From assembly GCA_004431415.1 (NCBI GenBank), contig QPMI01000477.1, positions 310,001 to 374,000 on the forward strand: DNA of 64,000 nt, written 5' to 3'. Source of the stretch: Cyanophora paradoxa. Its lineage: Eukaryota; Glaucocystophyceae; Cyanophorales; Cyanophoraceae. Both the position numbers and the translations under genes were made by a program. The notes under the pieces are model-generated. The model did no database searches. It saw only the letters and a list, made by a program, of their open reading frames with translations, and was not told the origin of the DNA. This document shows positions 1 through 11,128 of this stretch, piece by piece. How positions within the stretch are numbered: the stretch's first letter is position 1; every line of letters starts with the position of its first letter.

Positions 1-398
1 CAAAAAGCTCACTATAGCAGGGACACAGAAACTTTCTGAGGTTAATAGCCAGAGATGGTATAATGACTTTCAGACTACTAAGGAGTCATATACAGCCCCT
101 AAACCTCAGAGAACACTAAGAGAAAGGACCAAAACTAGCTAGTTTGCTAGGCGAAAACTCGTTTTTTCCAAATATATGTATGACTGATATACATATATGC
201 ACATGATATACACATAGTCTTGTAGATCTTATCAAGCGCTTCACAGCGATATGCAGAACGTTGCGTTTTGATGATCTGGTGATGAGATATAACAGTTTGA
301 AGATGCCGATTATCGATTTTTCAAAATTTCGGCGAGATTTCTAAAATGATGCATCATAATGATGTAATAATAATGATGCATCATAAACATATAATTAT

Positions 399-624
399 GT
401 CACGGTGACTTTATTTGTCACCGATGACTTAATTTATTTGTGTGATTGTGTCACCAGTGACTTTAATTTGTCACAGGTGACTCTATTTTTTTTGTGATTG
501 TGTCACCAGTGACTTAATTCCTTGTGTGATTTTGTCACCGGTGAGTTTAATTTGTCACCGATGACTTTAATTTGTCACGGTGAGTTTAATTTGTCACCGA
601 TGACTTTAATTTGTCACCGGTGAC
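399..624. repeat. Degenerate array of GTCACC-GGTGAC palindromic words
   Basis: The dyad GTCACC(G/A)GTGAC or GTCACCGATGAC recurs about every 20-35 bases, joined by TTTAATTT or TTATTTGTGTGATT spacers. Because each word is its own inverted repeat, the array can fold into many small hairpins. It is not an exact tandem repeat, and no coding potential is visible. Confidence 0.75.
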
Positions 625-1163
625 TTATGATTATTATTATTAATATATATATATATACATAACAACAATGACGACATCGCCGTCATCGTCATGATCTCCC
701 GAGTCACATGGTGTGTCATATATATCATATACATACGTCAAATCATGATGACGTCATTGAATGAAACCCATACAAAACACTAAAACGCATGTATCTCTTC
801 ACCAACTCATCATCTGACAAAAACAAAAACAGATTCGGAATCCTCTTAACGAGGCCTGCGTGACGATGTAAGTATCATAGGCTCAATAATTCATTAATTT
901 GTAAGCATCTCCCCTTGATTCCCCCTATTATATTATATTTATATTTAAGTGGACTCAAGGTTGACTCATATTAATCGTAAAAGTAGTAATAGTATATGGA
1001 TTTTGTTACGAATTCAATGCAAGGGTTGACTAAGTGGGTTGAGTTGACTCAAATTTCACAGGAAATAACAATGAATCAGAGTATAAATGAATTTTTTGAA
1101 TCAACTACACCAACTAACACTGATATTTTCAACAATATATGAGGTCCTTACTGAATATGGTAA

Positions 1164-1265
1164 GTGTCACAGGTGTCACAGGTCTATCCCAAAGTTTTCT
1201 ATAGCATACAAATGAACTCTCAAAAGTTTGGGATGGACCTGTGACACCTGTGACACCTGTGACAC
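1164..1265. repeat. Hairpin element copy 1 (GTGTCACAGGTGTCACAGG arms)
   Basis: The left arm, beginning GTGTCACAGGTGTCACAGG and continuing to CCCAAAGTTT, is complementary to the right arm, which begins AAAGTTTGGGATGG and ends in repeated CACCTGTGACAC. The loop is about 20-25 bases. A near-identical element follows at 1360-1450, with the same upstream flank TCCTTACTGAATATGGTAA. This is a small non-autonomous repeat. Confidence 0.75.
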
Positions 1266-1359
1266 TCGATTATTTCATTTGTTTATTCAATTAGAATTAC
1301 ATAGATTAGATTGAGACTGAGTTTTTCATTATAAAAGAGATCCTTACTGAATATGGTAA

Positions 1360-1450
1360 GTGTCACAGGTGTCACAGGTCTATCCCAAAGTTTCTCCTAT
1401 AAAGAGTAAATTTCCAAAAGTTTGGGATGGACCTGTGACACCTGTGACAC
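1360..1450. repeat. Hairpin element copy 2
   Basis: Second copy of the inverted-repeat element at 1164-1265. It has the same arms and the same 5' flank (TCCTTACTGAATATGGTAA), but a different loop sequence. The arms are conserved and the loop is not, which suggests that pairing matters or that the arms were homogenised. Confidence 0.75.
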
Positions 1451-1702
1451 CCAATTATTCATCAAATTCCTAAGGGTCCCCCCTTAGACTCATTAAAACA
1501 TGATAATAACATATCAATTTCATGTATAATTACGATTGGATTCAATAAGAGATCTATTTGTTTTATTAAACAAATGAATCTTATATGGATCTTAATCGAG
1601 TTAAGCGATATGTTTACGATTAAATGAATTAAATTTAATTAAATTTAATCGAGAAAGTACATGAATATAATATCGATTAAATCAATTAACAAAAAGACCA
1701 AT

Positions 1703-1987
1703 CACACATAGTAAAATGCGGAGTTTTAACCAGAGGCAAGATCTAATTGAGATTCAGTTATATTATTCGGAATTTTATACAGATTATCGATAGACTCAGT
1801 AAGAATAATCGGAAAATAAGAGAAATTTACGATAAAATATCGAAAAGAATACAAAATAATCGAAATAATTGAATATTCGATAAGATATACACAGATTATC
1901 GATTGATTGAAATAGAATATACGAGATATATCAACAAAATCAATTAAGATAAGCCGAGGGTTAAAACTCCGCATTTTACTATGTGTG
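1703..1987. mobile_element. MITE-like element with 29-bp terminal inverted repeats
   Basis: The ends are perfect inverted repeats of about 29 bp. The left end starts CACACATAGTAAAATGCGG and the right end finishes CCGCATTTTACTATGTGTG. The interior is AT-rich and weakly self-complementary beyond the perfect arms. I see no transposase and no clear target-site duplication. Its size and structure fit a miniature inverted-repeat element. Confidence 0.7.
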
Positions 1988-2040
1988 CGACAGGCTATAG
2001 CTAGCTGCAGGCCCTCGGACACATGCACATGGCCTGCAGC

Positions 2041-2934
2041 TGATCATGACTCCGGGATCCGCGGCCCTGCGGCCCGGGCGGCCGCGGCCGTGATGCATAT
2101 GTGAGCCTGAGTCTGGCCCGTGCACGTGGCCCTGCAGGCTGCAGCTGGGAGCCTGGGACTGCCCGAATCGAAGTTGAAGTGCTGCGCTTGGCAGTTACAC
2201 CAGTCTTGCAGTTACGCCGCTTCGAATTCGAACGTTAACGTCGGCCGCTGCACCTGCCGCCGAGTCGGCGCCGACGCTCACGCTGATCATGAAGTGCGCT
2301 AGCACGCGAAGGCTGCTGATCGATCATGACGATCATGCCGCGTCGGACCTTATGCGTCAATTGCAAAAAGCGCAAAGCGGCCGGGCCATGGCCATGGCCG
2401 GCGCCAGGGCCGCGTACGCGTGCGGCTAACTTGAAGCTTGCAATTGGGCCCGAGGCTAACTAAGTAAGTAGCCGCAGGCCCGCAGCTGCAGCTGTGCCGC
2501 CTGTGCGCATGCGGGCCAGTGTGGATCATCGGATTGGAGCCTCACTGAGTCAGGCGGCCGCGGGCCTATAGCTAGGCCTGGCGACGTCGCTCGACTCGCG
2601 ATCGGCGACTCGCTACCTGTACATGTGCCGGCGCGCCGCTGTGCCGCTGTCCGACGGTCACGGCGCCGGCGCTGGACATGTGCGGCTAGCGCTGCGCCGC
2701 GGTGCGCGCGGCTGTGCCGGCTGCAACTGCGCAGCCTGTCGACGTCGCGCGCTAAACTTGAAAGCTTGCTATAGCTAGAACTTCGGAAGCAGCTCAGCGG
2801 CTGGAGCCTGGAAGCTTTAAGCCTGCTGCACAGCCTGGCAGCCTTGACTACGCGAACCACCGGTACGTACTGCTGCCGTATACTGTGAATCGAGCCTGTC
2901 ACAGGCTGTGAAACTGCTGCCGGCGCCTGCCGCT
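2041..2934. other. GC-rich, palindrome-rich intergenic DNA
   Basis: No supportable gene. The stretch is packed with short reverse palindromes such as GCGGCCGC, GGATCC, TGATCA, GGCCATGGCC and GCTAGC, in unrelated sequence. Open frames here are by-products of high GC content. Confidence 0.5.
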
Positions 2935-3157
2935 AGTAACAGTAGTACAATGAACTATAGTACCTTTTCACCACAGTACCAGGCCAGGCTGGGAAATTGC
3001 AACTCGGCGGCCGACGCTTACCTTTTGCTGCCAAATTTGACATTTGGGACCTGCGAACTACGGCTGGTCTGAGCTTGGAGAAGCAAAAAAATGCCACTGG
3101 AAACCTTGCCCAATGGTATATTTGTCCATTTCATTTGTTGAGTAGTAAAACAACATT

Positions 3158-3399
3158 CACAGCTCGTTTTTTTTACCGGTCGACCCGACACGGCCGAAAT
3201 CCGGTTTTTGACCAATTTCCCCTCGGGTGTTCGGAATTCCCCGGCGCAAGCTAGTGCATTCTACCCGGTAGCTTGCCGGCTACAAGCTGTTGCGAGGAGA
3301 CTAGCCGTTCTGCGACGGGTGAAAAGTTATCGCGATCGCCGGCTACCCTTGCCCATACAACGGGCATGTCGAGTCGATTAGGAAAAAAAACGAGCTGTG
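3158..3399. mobile_element. CACAG-ended MITE with ATT target duplication
   Basis: This 242-bp element has inverted ends CACAGCTCGTTTTTTTT and AAAAAAAACGAGCTGTG. It is flanked by ATT on both sides (3155-3157 and 3400-3402). The other copy of the block has a single ATT at 10500-10502 and no element, so this is a clean occupied/empty site pair. The 3-bp duplication and CACA-type ends resemble the CACTA (EnSpm) superfamily, but no transposase is present, so the superfamily is inference. Confidence 0.85.
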
Positions 3400-3672
3400 A
3401 TTCGGTTCCAGCCCGCATAGTACTGTGGTTTCGTGTACCCATGGGACCCTTTCGCTGGCGGAAAACGCCAATCGTTTACTACAGCGAGTCGAGTCAAAAA
3501 GCTTCAGTCTGAAACTCGGGCGATTTCGTGATTGGTCAATTTAAATCAAATTGGCTGGGTATGTCATAATTGCTTACTACGGCGAGTCGAGTCAAAAAGC
3601 CCCATGCAGTCGGAAACTCGAGCGATTTCGTGATTGGTCAATTTAAATCGATGGACTTATATATATATAGCT

Positions 3673-3962
3673 CACAGCTCGTTTTTTTTAACCGGTCGAC
3701 CCAAGTTCACCCAACACGGCTGAAAACCGGTTAAAATGAAATCGCTCTTCGGCTACATATGCATGGGTTGGCTGGGAACGCGGGCGCCGGCTAGCCCGGC
3801 TAGCACTTATCTACCCGGAAGCTTGCCGGCTACACGCTGACGTTGGCGCACTAGCCGGCTCGAAGCGGGTGAAAAGTTATCGCGATCGCCGGCTGCCCTA
3901 GGCCTTGCCCATACGTATACAACGGGCATGTCGAGTCGATTGGGAAAACAAAACGAGCTGTG
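3673..3962. mobile_element. Related CACAG-ended MITE, copy in block 1
   Basis: 290-bp element with inverted ends CACAGCTCGTTTTTTTTAA and CAAAACGAGCTGTG. It shares interior words with the element at 3158-3399, for example GTGAAAAGTTATCGCGATCG and GGGCATGTCGAGTCGATT, so the two are diverged members of one family. The same copy sits at 10773-11062, so it inserted before the block was duplicated. The target duplication is unclear. Confidence 0.8.
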
Positions 3963-4026
3963 CTGTACGGTCTGTACCCAGCTAGCAAGCGGGGGGGTGC
4001 GGGGGGGCGGAGCCCCCCTGCTTGTA

Positions 4027-4886
4027 TATATATACGCGATCTCGACTCAAGCCTGAGCCTGTGAATCGCGATGGATGGGGAGGGTATCGGTTAATAACGT
4101 TTTCATTGTCGACGTCAAAAAAAGCGTCATGGGGGTATCGTCGCTAGAGGGCCGCCGCCGGCCCGGCGGGGCCGGGGCCCGGGGCCGGCGACGGCGAGCG
4201 TCGACCGTCGGACTCGCGAGTCGCGATCGGCAACCGTTGAACGGCGACGACGGCCCTGGCCATGGCCCCGAGCCCCGAGTCCCGCGGCCGATCCCGATTC
4301 CCGACGTCGACGTCGACGTCGACGCCCCCAGATAAAATCTAGACCTTTGATATCGATCGAACTTTGAAAGCAGTGCCTGATGTATCAGTGATATATATCG
4401 GTATCGATGATGACGCACCTCACCGATCATGACGCACCACCCCTCACGCCTCACGCCTCACCGGCCACAGTCTCTAGACATGTACACCAGCACTAGTACT
4501 GCGGGGGCTGCCCAGGGGGCGCAGAGACAAAGAGCAAGAGAACTATAGCTAAGACAAGAGCACGAAGAAAGATAAGACAAAGAGCCAAAATCGACAATAA
4601 AAGAGGAAAGACACAGAGCTCGAGCTCGAAGGAGATGAAGCAGATGGCTGTGTATGTTGTCTTGAAATATTGTCCCACTTCCTACGCAGGGTTCGCCTCA
4701 CCGTATATACGTAGGTAGCTCGGAAAAGCACTTAAATATAGTACGGAAGAAAAATCCAAAGCACTATCGCGAATCCAAAGCACTTAAATATAGTAAAGAA
4801 AGCTCTTGTAGATTTACTTTTGTAATTATATTGTCTCCGAGAAACGAAAGCGGAAACCTCACTAGAAGGCCTTCAGACGTCCTCCA
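4027..4886. other. Intergenic region 3' of the large gene, copy A
   Basis: No gene is supported. The stretch contains a short GACGTC repeat near 4305-4325 and AT-rich sequence at 4730-4832. Bases 4791-4832 match, in inverted orientation, the sequence at about 13096-13135 that flanks the other copy of the downstream gene. Confidence 0.5.
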
Positions 4887-7800
4887 TCACGATTTGTGGG
4901 CGCGGCGGTCGGCCTTGCCGCCGCCGCCGCCGCCGGCGGGCGCGGCGCCGAGGCGCTCGCGGCAGGCCGCGATCGCCTCCCCCAGGTCGACGATCCGCCG
5001 CTGCCGCGGGGAGAAGTACGCCTGCGCCGAAAGGCGCCCGTCGGCGAGAGATGCGCGCGGGTGGATCCGGCGGGACGTGCGGCAGACGGGGGTACCGGGA
5101 AGCGGTCGTAGAGGTCCCTCTTGGCGCGCTCGAGGCACGCGAGGGCCTTGGCCCACGCCCCGTACCCCATGTGCGCCACCGCCAGCTGCGCGCGCGCGGG
5201 GCGCCGGCGTCGGCGCGGGCGCTGGGGCCGGGCGCGACGCCGCAGCTGCGGGCCGACCTGGTAGGTCATGTGGCCCTCGATGAAGGGCGCGATGGACTTG
5301 GGCAGGAGGCGGAAGCGGCGGGTCAGGGCCAGAGCCCAAGAGTTGGCCTGCGCGGCGGAGGGCGCGCGGCGCCGGCCGTCAGCTGGTTCTCGGATCCGCC
5401 CGCCGGGCACGCGGGCGAACCTGCGCGAAGTCCTCCGCCGTGTAGGCCTTGCTCAGTCGCCCGGGGCGGACCTTGCCCGCGACGAAGAGCGACTGCGCGC
5501 AGGTGACCTGCGGGAAAGGATGCGATCCCGGGGGGGGTACAGGGACGGACCGACATGCTGCGGCCGTACCACAACAAATCCATATGCTGCCGGAGACAGA
5601 GGCGATGAGATGTCCGGGGCGCGGGGCGGGCGGGGGTGGGGGTGCGGTTGAGAGGGCCGGGGGAGGGGGGGGGGGGGGGGGGGGGGCGAGGGGGGGGGGG
5701 GGGAGGGGGGGCTGCGCTTGCCGGCTCCGAGTGCCGCCGCAGGCGCTGCATGATCGCCGTCATCCGCCGCGCGTGCTGCGCGCGCGTCAGTCTCCTCGGG
5801 TGACGGGAAAGAGAAGAAGCCCGGTCGCGGGGCGCCGGCGGGGCGGCCCGGTCGCGGGGCGGGGCGGGCCGCGACGCCGTGGCGCACCCTCACAAGGCCG
5901 GCGAGGTCGCCCCCGTGGAAGCAGGCGTGCGCGATCGTCAGCTCGAACCGGTCCGCTGTCACCCTGCGCCCGGCCACGCGCGGTCAGAGAGAGAGATCTA
6001 GAGACTCTGCAGAGCTCGCGCCGGCCGCGGCGGGTCGGGAGCGGGGCGCTCGCACCGGTACTCGTTGGGGAGCGTCTCGAGGACGGCGACGGCGCGCTGG
6101 AGCATGCCGGTCGTGTCGCGCGCACGCCCGAAGAAGAACGTGTTGTGCGCTGCGGGCGGACTCGAGACTTTAGGACAGAACGGCTGGACGCGCGGCGGCG
6201 GAGCGCGAGTCTGGATCAGGTAGAGGGTTCGACAGACGACTATATAGGGGCGCGCTGGAGCGGGCGGGGCGGGACATTGTCACTCAGGCTAGGAGCGCTT
6301 AATCTTTCCGGAGGAGAAGAGAGTGCGGGGCGGGGCGGGGCGGGGCGGCCGGGCGGGGCGGACCGATGGCGCGGAGGACTCGGACTTCGTTGAAGCGGTC
6401 CGCCGGCTCCGCGCTCGTGAAGAAGTACATCTGCACGGGCGGCGCAGCTGCTGCGTCAGTCCAGGTGCGACGCGTCATATGTCGCGCGTATCGTTGACCC
6501 GCTTTGGCTTCGCGCATTCGAAGTCGAACCTCGCCGCGCGCCCTAGTACGTAATCGCCCCTATCGGCCCGGCCGGCCCCTCGTCTCACCTTGTCGTACAC
6601 GGTCTGGACGTCCTCGTAGCGGGCGGGGTCCCGCACTGCGCGGCGCGCGCGCGCGGGCGTCAGAGGGGCGCGCGGCAGCCTCAGCCTCAGCCGCCGCTGC
6701 GCACCGAGGGCCTCGCCGAGCTCGATGAGGATGTCCGCCTCGAGCCGCGAGGGCGTACCCCCCGCCCGGATCACCTGTGGCGCCGCCACCCCCGCCCGTG
6801 ACGTGAGGCCCGCCCAGAGCTGACGCGCGGGGCCCGCGCCCGGCCGCGCACCTGGCTCCACGCGGTGAAGTCTGCGGGAGGGCAGGCCCCGCGAGCGTCA
6901 GAGCGGCGAGGACAGGAAGGGAGAGAGGGCAAGGGGTGTGTGATGCAAAAGCGGCAGGCCGGGGCGCACAGAGGTCGATCGCCTCGTTGATTTCGAAAAA
7001 CTGCCGGCGCGGCCGGCGGCAGGGGCGGTCAGGCGCCGGGCGGGCGGACGGAGCGGCCGGCGGGGCGCCGGCGCGCGGAGGTGCGGGCGCACGAGGAGGT
7101 GGCCGAAGGCGCGGCGGGCGGTCGCGCGGGCCGCCAGCAGCGGCTCCGCCGCCCCGTGCGGCTTCACCGCCTCCGCCGCCTGCCCGCAAGTGAGCGGAGC
7201 GGCGGGGCGGAGCGGAAGGGCGGAGGGGCGTGGGCGGACCTTGTCGAGGAGGGCGAAGACGTAGTCGCGGCTCACGGGCAGCAGGTCCGGAGGCAGCACG
7301 TGCATCTACGGACACGCATATGGTCGGGCGCGCGTGCGCAGAGAGGAGCCTCGGGCCCCAGCGAGATCTAGATCTAGATCTAGATATAGATGGAAGCTGG
7401 AGGGCGGACCGGGCCGGTAGCGACGGCGATGCAGTGCCAGCAGTGCTCCGCCATCAGCGCCGCGTCCGCCCTGCGGCCGGCGCGGCGTCAGCGGCGCGGC
7501 GCGCGCCCCTTGCAGGCCGTGGCAGCGGGGCGCGCACAGCGGCGCGAAGAAGTCGGCGTGGGCGCTCGTGAGCGCGTCGTGCCACGCCGCGTACACGCCC
7601 TCCACCTGCCGCCGGCCGCGCCCACGTCGGCGGCGGACGAGAGGCGCACGGGGCGGGGGGGTACGGGCTCGACGCACGAGGTGGGGGCTGCCCGAGAGCC
7701 TCAGGTCCTCGAGGTACCCCCGGAGGCGCCCGCGGCCCTCCTCGTCGGCGAAGAGGGGGGTATCGAATACCTCGGGCAGGGAGAGGGCCGCGGCGAGGTC

Positions 7801-9267
7801 CCCGCAGGCGCGGACGAGGCGCGTGGGGGCGGCCCACGAGGCGTCCACGGGGTGCCGCGCCCCCACCTGGCCCCGGAATCACTCCGACGGGACTCGAACC
7901 CGGGACGGGCGGAGACGGGGCGCGGACCTCGCTCGCCACCGCCCGCAGCGCCTCCGCCGCCGCCGCGACGCATTTGACGGACTCTTCCCGCGCCGCCTCG
8001 CTCCCATGGCGGAAGGGCGGGGGAAGGTGCGCCGGCGGCGGCGGCGAGCGCCGCCGGCCCAGCCCCCCGCTCGAGGGCCGCCGTCGCCGCGCCGCCGGCC
8101 CGCCGCCGTCGTCGTCGGCCCTGCGCGCCCGCCCGCACGTTCGGCGGCGGCGGCGGCGGCGGGCGGCGGCGGGCGGGCGGGGGCGGCGGCGCACGTCAGC
8201 GTGGTGCCCGCGTCGCAGTTTGAGTCCGCCGACGGCGGCCTGCGCCCCGCCGTGAGCCGCGGGCGGGAGGCGGGGGCGGCGGGGAGGCGGCCGGCGCGCC
8301 TGGTTTGGATCGCGGGCGCGGCCGGCTCGGCGGCCACCACCGCCCGAGGCGCTGGAACGCGTCGATGAGCGCCGCGTCCTCCTCGCCGGCCGCCGCTCCT
8401 TCGCCGAGCCCCCGCCGACTCTTGCCGCTGCGCGCGCCGCCCGCGTGAGCCTCGCGCGGCGCCGGCGCCGGCGGGCGGCCCGGAGCCAGGGCGGGGCGGG
8501 GCGCGCCTCGTCCAGGGCCGCTTCTGGTTCGGTGGCGCGGGGCGGGGCGCGACCCGAACGGTGATGAGCCCGACCGGCGTCCCGTCCGGGCCCCCAACGA
8601 GCAGCCTGCGGCCGCCCCGTTGGGCCCGGCGGCGCCCCTGGCGGCGCGGGGCGGGACGCACCGCAGCGTCTCCGTCTCCGCCAGGGGCGAAGCCGGGTCG
8701 GGGTTGGCCGGGACTGCGCGCGCGGCGGCCGGTCAGCAGCTGCAGGCGCGGAGCGCAGGTCCCACCAGCGGCGCACTGATGCAGAAGCGCTCATCGCAGA
8801 CGCCGCCGTCGCCCACGGTGAGGCCGATCCGCGGCCGCGCGACCCCGTACGGCTCCGCCCCCGCCGGCGTCGCGAGCGCGAGCGCCGTGCTCGGCCCTGC
8901 GGCCGCGGGCGTCGGCGGGGAGCGCCGCGCCAGAAGCGGGGAGGGCACACACCGGCGGGCTCAATGTGCAGCTGCAGCGCGCGCCGGGCCGGGGGCCCTT
9001 GCTCGGGACTCGAGTCGGGAGTGGTCCCGGGCGTTGAGGTGGGCGAGCCCGCACACAAAGCAACCCTGTACCGCCTCCCGACAACGAGGTTGAAGTCAGC
9101 GCCGCTGCCCGCAGGCGCACGCTCGGCGAGAGGAGGCCGCGGTAGGACTTGGTTCTGCCCGCCCGTACGCGTCTGCGTGAGCGCAGAAAAGGGCGAAAGC
9201 AAGAGATACCACGCACGCGCGATGTCCGGATCACGCGGCCCTGGTCGTGTAGGATCTCCAGCTGCAT
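4887..9267 (-). CDS. Large multi-exon protein of unknown function, tandem copy A
   Basis: I do not recognise this family. The start is taken at MQLEILHDQGRVIRTSR, and the stop follows KADRRAHKS at 4887. Between them lie roughly 15 or more short exons with GT-AG introns, many beginning GTACCCCC. Recognisable exon peptides, in order, include FNLVVGRRYRVALCAGSP, RIGLTVGDGGVCDERFCIS, FDTPLFADEEGRGRLRGYL, RLEADILIELGEALGA, FRLLPKSIAPFIEGHMTYQV and AYFSPRQRRIVDLGEAIAAC. The N-terminal third looks beta-rich. The remainder looks helical and TPR-like, with Ala/Leu-rich amphipathic segments. A paralogue lies at 13177-17700 with the same exon order, and both keep open exons, so both may be functional. 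Exact splice sites were not resolved for every intron, and long G runs near 5655-5720 make the assembly uncertain there. Confidence 0.6.
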
Positions 9268-10279
9268 GTTTTCCGGCGCACCGCCCGCCCACCGCGCCCC
9301 GCCGGCGCCACGCCCGCCTTCAAGCTCACTGACCGCCGCCCGCAGCGCCCCGCCGGCAGTAGTACAGCTACGAAGACACAGCTACAGCTCTTTCTCGACC
9401 TCGCTTCGTCGGGTGCAGCGCGGCCGACCGTGGGGCGCGTATGTGATTCCGCATGCAAATGTACGTGGCGACCGGCGACCGCGCCTGCTCTCTGCAACTG
9501 TGGCTACTGCAGTCTATGGCCGCAGCTATAACGGCAAGTTCGTCGTCAACTCACGAAATTGACACGAATGCGAAAAGCACATCCTGACATGATCGATATC
9601 CTGTGCGACTCACTGTAACAGTGCGAGAGAGTGCGAGAGAGAGGCTCAGAGAGCGTTATCCATCATAATCCATGCGGGCCTGCGGAACTTAGGGGCAACT
9701 TACTAAGTTAGTCAGTGGCCAGCGGGTCACTGCTGCGCCGCAGACTAGGGCCGCAGTGCGGGTGGCACTGCGGCAGCGGCCCGGCCGGCGCCCGGCGGCC
9801 GGCGCCGCCCCGGCCCGCCCGGCGGCCGATCGCGAACAGCTGGCTGGCTGGTTTTGGACTTTAAGGCTGGCCCAGCCGCCCGATTTGCTGACCAGCCGGC
9901 CCTGAGCCGGGCCAGCCATTTTCGGCTTTATTGGGCGGCCAGCCGGTCGGCGACACTGGCTGGGGGGGGCCGGGGTCGGCTCCAGGCTAGGAGTGGGGCT
10001 TGAGGGGGTGGCTTGATAAGATCTACAGCTTATAATTATATTCTTAACAGTGGACAATAAAACAGTTATAAGAGCGCTTCCAAGACACCAATTTCATAAA
10101 ACAACGGGGACTCTCAGAGTCTGCGGCTGGTCGGCTGGCCAGCTGGCCTAGCCGAGTCTTCGGCTTCTAGCTGGAGGCTGGTTGCCAGCTGGCCGGCTGG
10201 CCGGGCCGCTGGCTGTGTTTCGGCGGCTTGGGCTGGCCCGCTGGCCGATGGGAGGGCAGACTGGCCAGTGCCCTACTCC
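9268..10279. other. Intergenic region upstream of large gene copy A
   Basis: Up to about 9520 this matches the region upstream of copy B (to about 18080), so it belongs to the duplicated unit and probably contains the promoter. From 9700 to 10260 the DNA is built largely of GGCCAGC/GCTGGCC-type words, giving dense inverted repeats. I see no gene. Confidence 0.5.
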
Positions 10280-11128
10280 AGTAACAGTAGTACAATGAAC
10301 TATAGTACCTTTTCACCACAGTACCAGGCCAGGCTGGGAAATTGCAACTCGGCGGCCGACGCTTACCTTTTGCTGCCAAATTTGACATTTGGGACCTGCG
10401 AACTACGGCTGGTCTGAGCTTGGAGAAGCAAAAAAATGCCACTGGAAACCTTGCCCAATGGTATATTTGTCCATTTCATTTGTTGAGTAGTAAAAAAACA
10501 TTCGGTTCCAGCCCGCATAGTACTGTGGTTTCGTGTACCCATGGGACCCTTTCGCTGGCGGAAAACGCCAATCGTTTACTACAGCGAGTCGAGTCAAAAA
10601 GCTTCAGTCTGAAACTCGGGCGATTTCGTGATTGGTCAATTTAAATCAAATTGGCTGGGTATGTCATAATTGCTTACTACGGCGAGTCGAGTCAAAAAGC
10701 CCCATGCAGTCGGAAACTCGAGCGATTTCGTGATTGGTCAATTTAAATCGATGGACTTATATATATATAGCTCACAGCTCGTTTTTTTTAACCGGTCGAC
10801 CCAAGTTCACCCAACACGGCTGAAAACCGGTTAAAATGAAATCGCTCTTCGGCTACATATGCATGGGTTGGCTGGGAACGCGGGCGCCGGCTAGCCCGGC
10901 TAGCACTTATCTACCCGGAAGCTTGCCGGCTACACGCTGACGTTGGCGCACTAGCCGGCTCGAAGCGGGTGAAAAGTTATCGCGATCGCCGGCTGCCCTA
11001 GGCCTTGCCCATACGTATACAACGGGCATGTCGAGTCGATTGGGAAAACAAAACGAGCTGTGCTGTACGGTCTGTACCCAGCTAGCAAGCGGGGGGGGTG
11101 CGGGGGGGGCGGAGCCCCCCTGCTTGTA
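10280..11128. repeat. Repeat block copy 2 (empty site)
   Basis: 849-bp near-identical copy of 2935-4026. It lacks the 242-bp element and keeps one ATT at 10500-10502. It differs otherwise by a few substitutions and two extra G in the terminal G-rich hairpin. Very high identity implies recent duplication or gene conversion. Confidence 0.85.
10773..11062. mobile_element. CACAG-ended MITE, copy in block 2
   Basis: Same element as 3673-3962, at the same position within the repeat block, with the same ends (CACAGCTCGTTTTTTTTAA and CAAAACGAGCTGTG). Confidence 0.8.

Larger units (their letters stand above)
1..2040. other. AT-rich gene-free region
   Basis: This stretch is strongly AT-rich, in sharp contrast to the GC-rich remainder. 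I see no gene in it. It holds an array of palindromic GTCACCGGTGAC words, two copies of a hairpin element, and a terminal-inverted-repeat element (listed separately). The only long reading frame here runs through the last element and has AT-rich, low-complexity composition, so I do not treat it as a gene. Confidence 0.7.
2935..4026. repeat. Repeat block copy 1 (contains two CACAG elements)
   Basis: This block of about 1.09 kb recurs almost identically at 10280-11128. The only large difference is a 245-bp insertion here: the element at 3158-3399 plus a 3-bp duplication. Inside it are two diverged direct repeats of about 80 bp (about 3470-3545 and 3570-3650, both ending GTGATTGGTCAATTTAAATC). 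The block ends in a G-rich hairpin, GGGGGGCGGAGCCCCCC. No convincing protein is encoded. Confidence 0.85.

Noticed and set aside
5641-5725. Glycine- or proline-rich coding from poly-G tracts
   Set aside because: The tract lies in an intron of the large gene and the length of G runs is unreliable.
7870-7925. tRNA-like T-arm (GGGTTCGAGTCCC on the minus strand)
   Set aside because: The stem is only four pairs, and no matching acceptor, D-arm or anticodon arm is found at the right spacing. It lies near exons of the large gene, and the duplicate copy has a changed base (GAACCCAGG).
7454-9292. Very long open frames (over 500 codons) through the large duplicated gene
   Set aside because: They are GC-driven read-through across several introns. 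Low-complexity Arg/Pro/Gly stretches mark the intron parts, and conserved peptides switch frame at splice sites.
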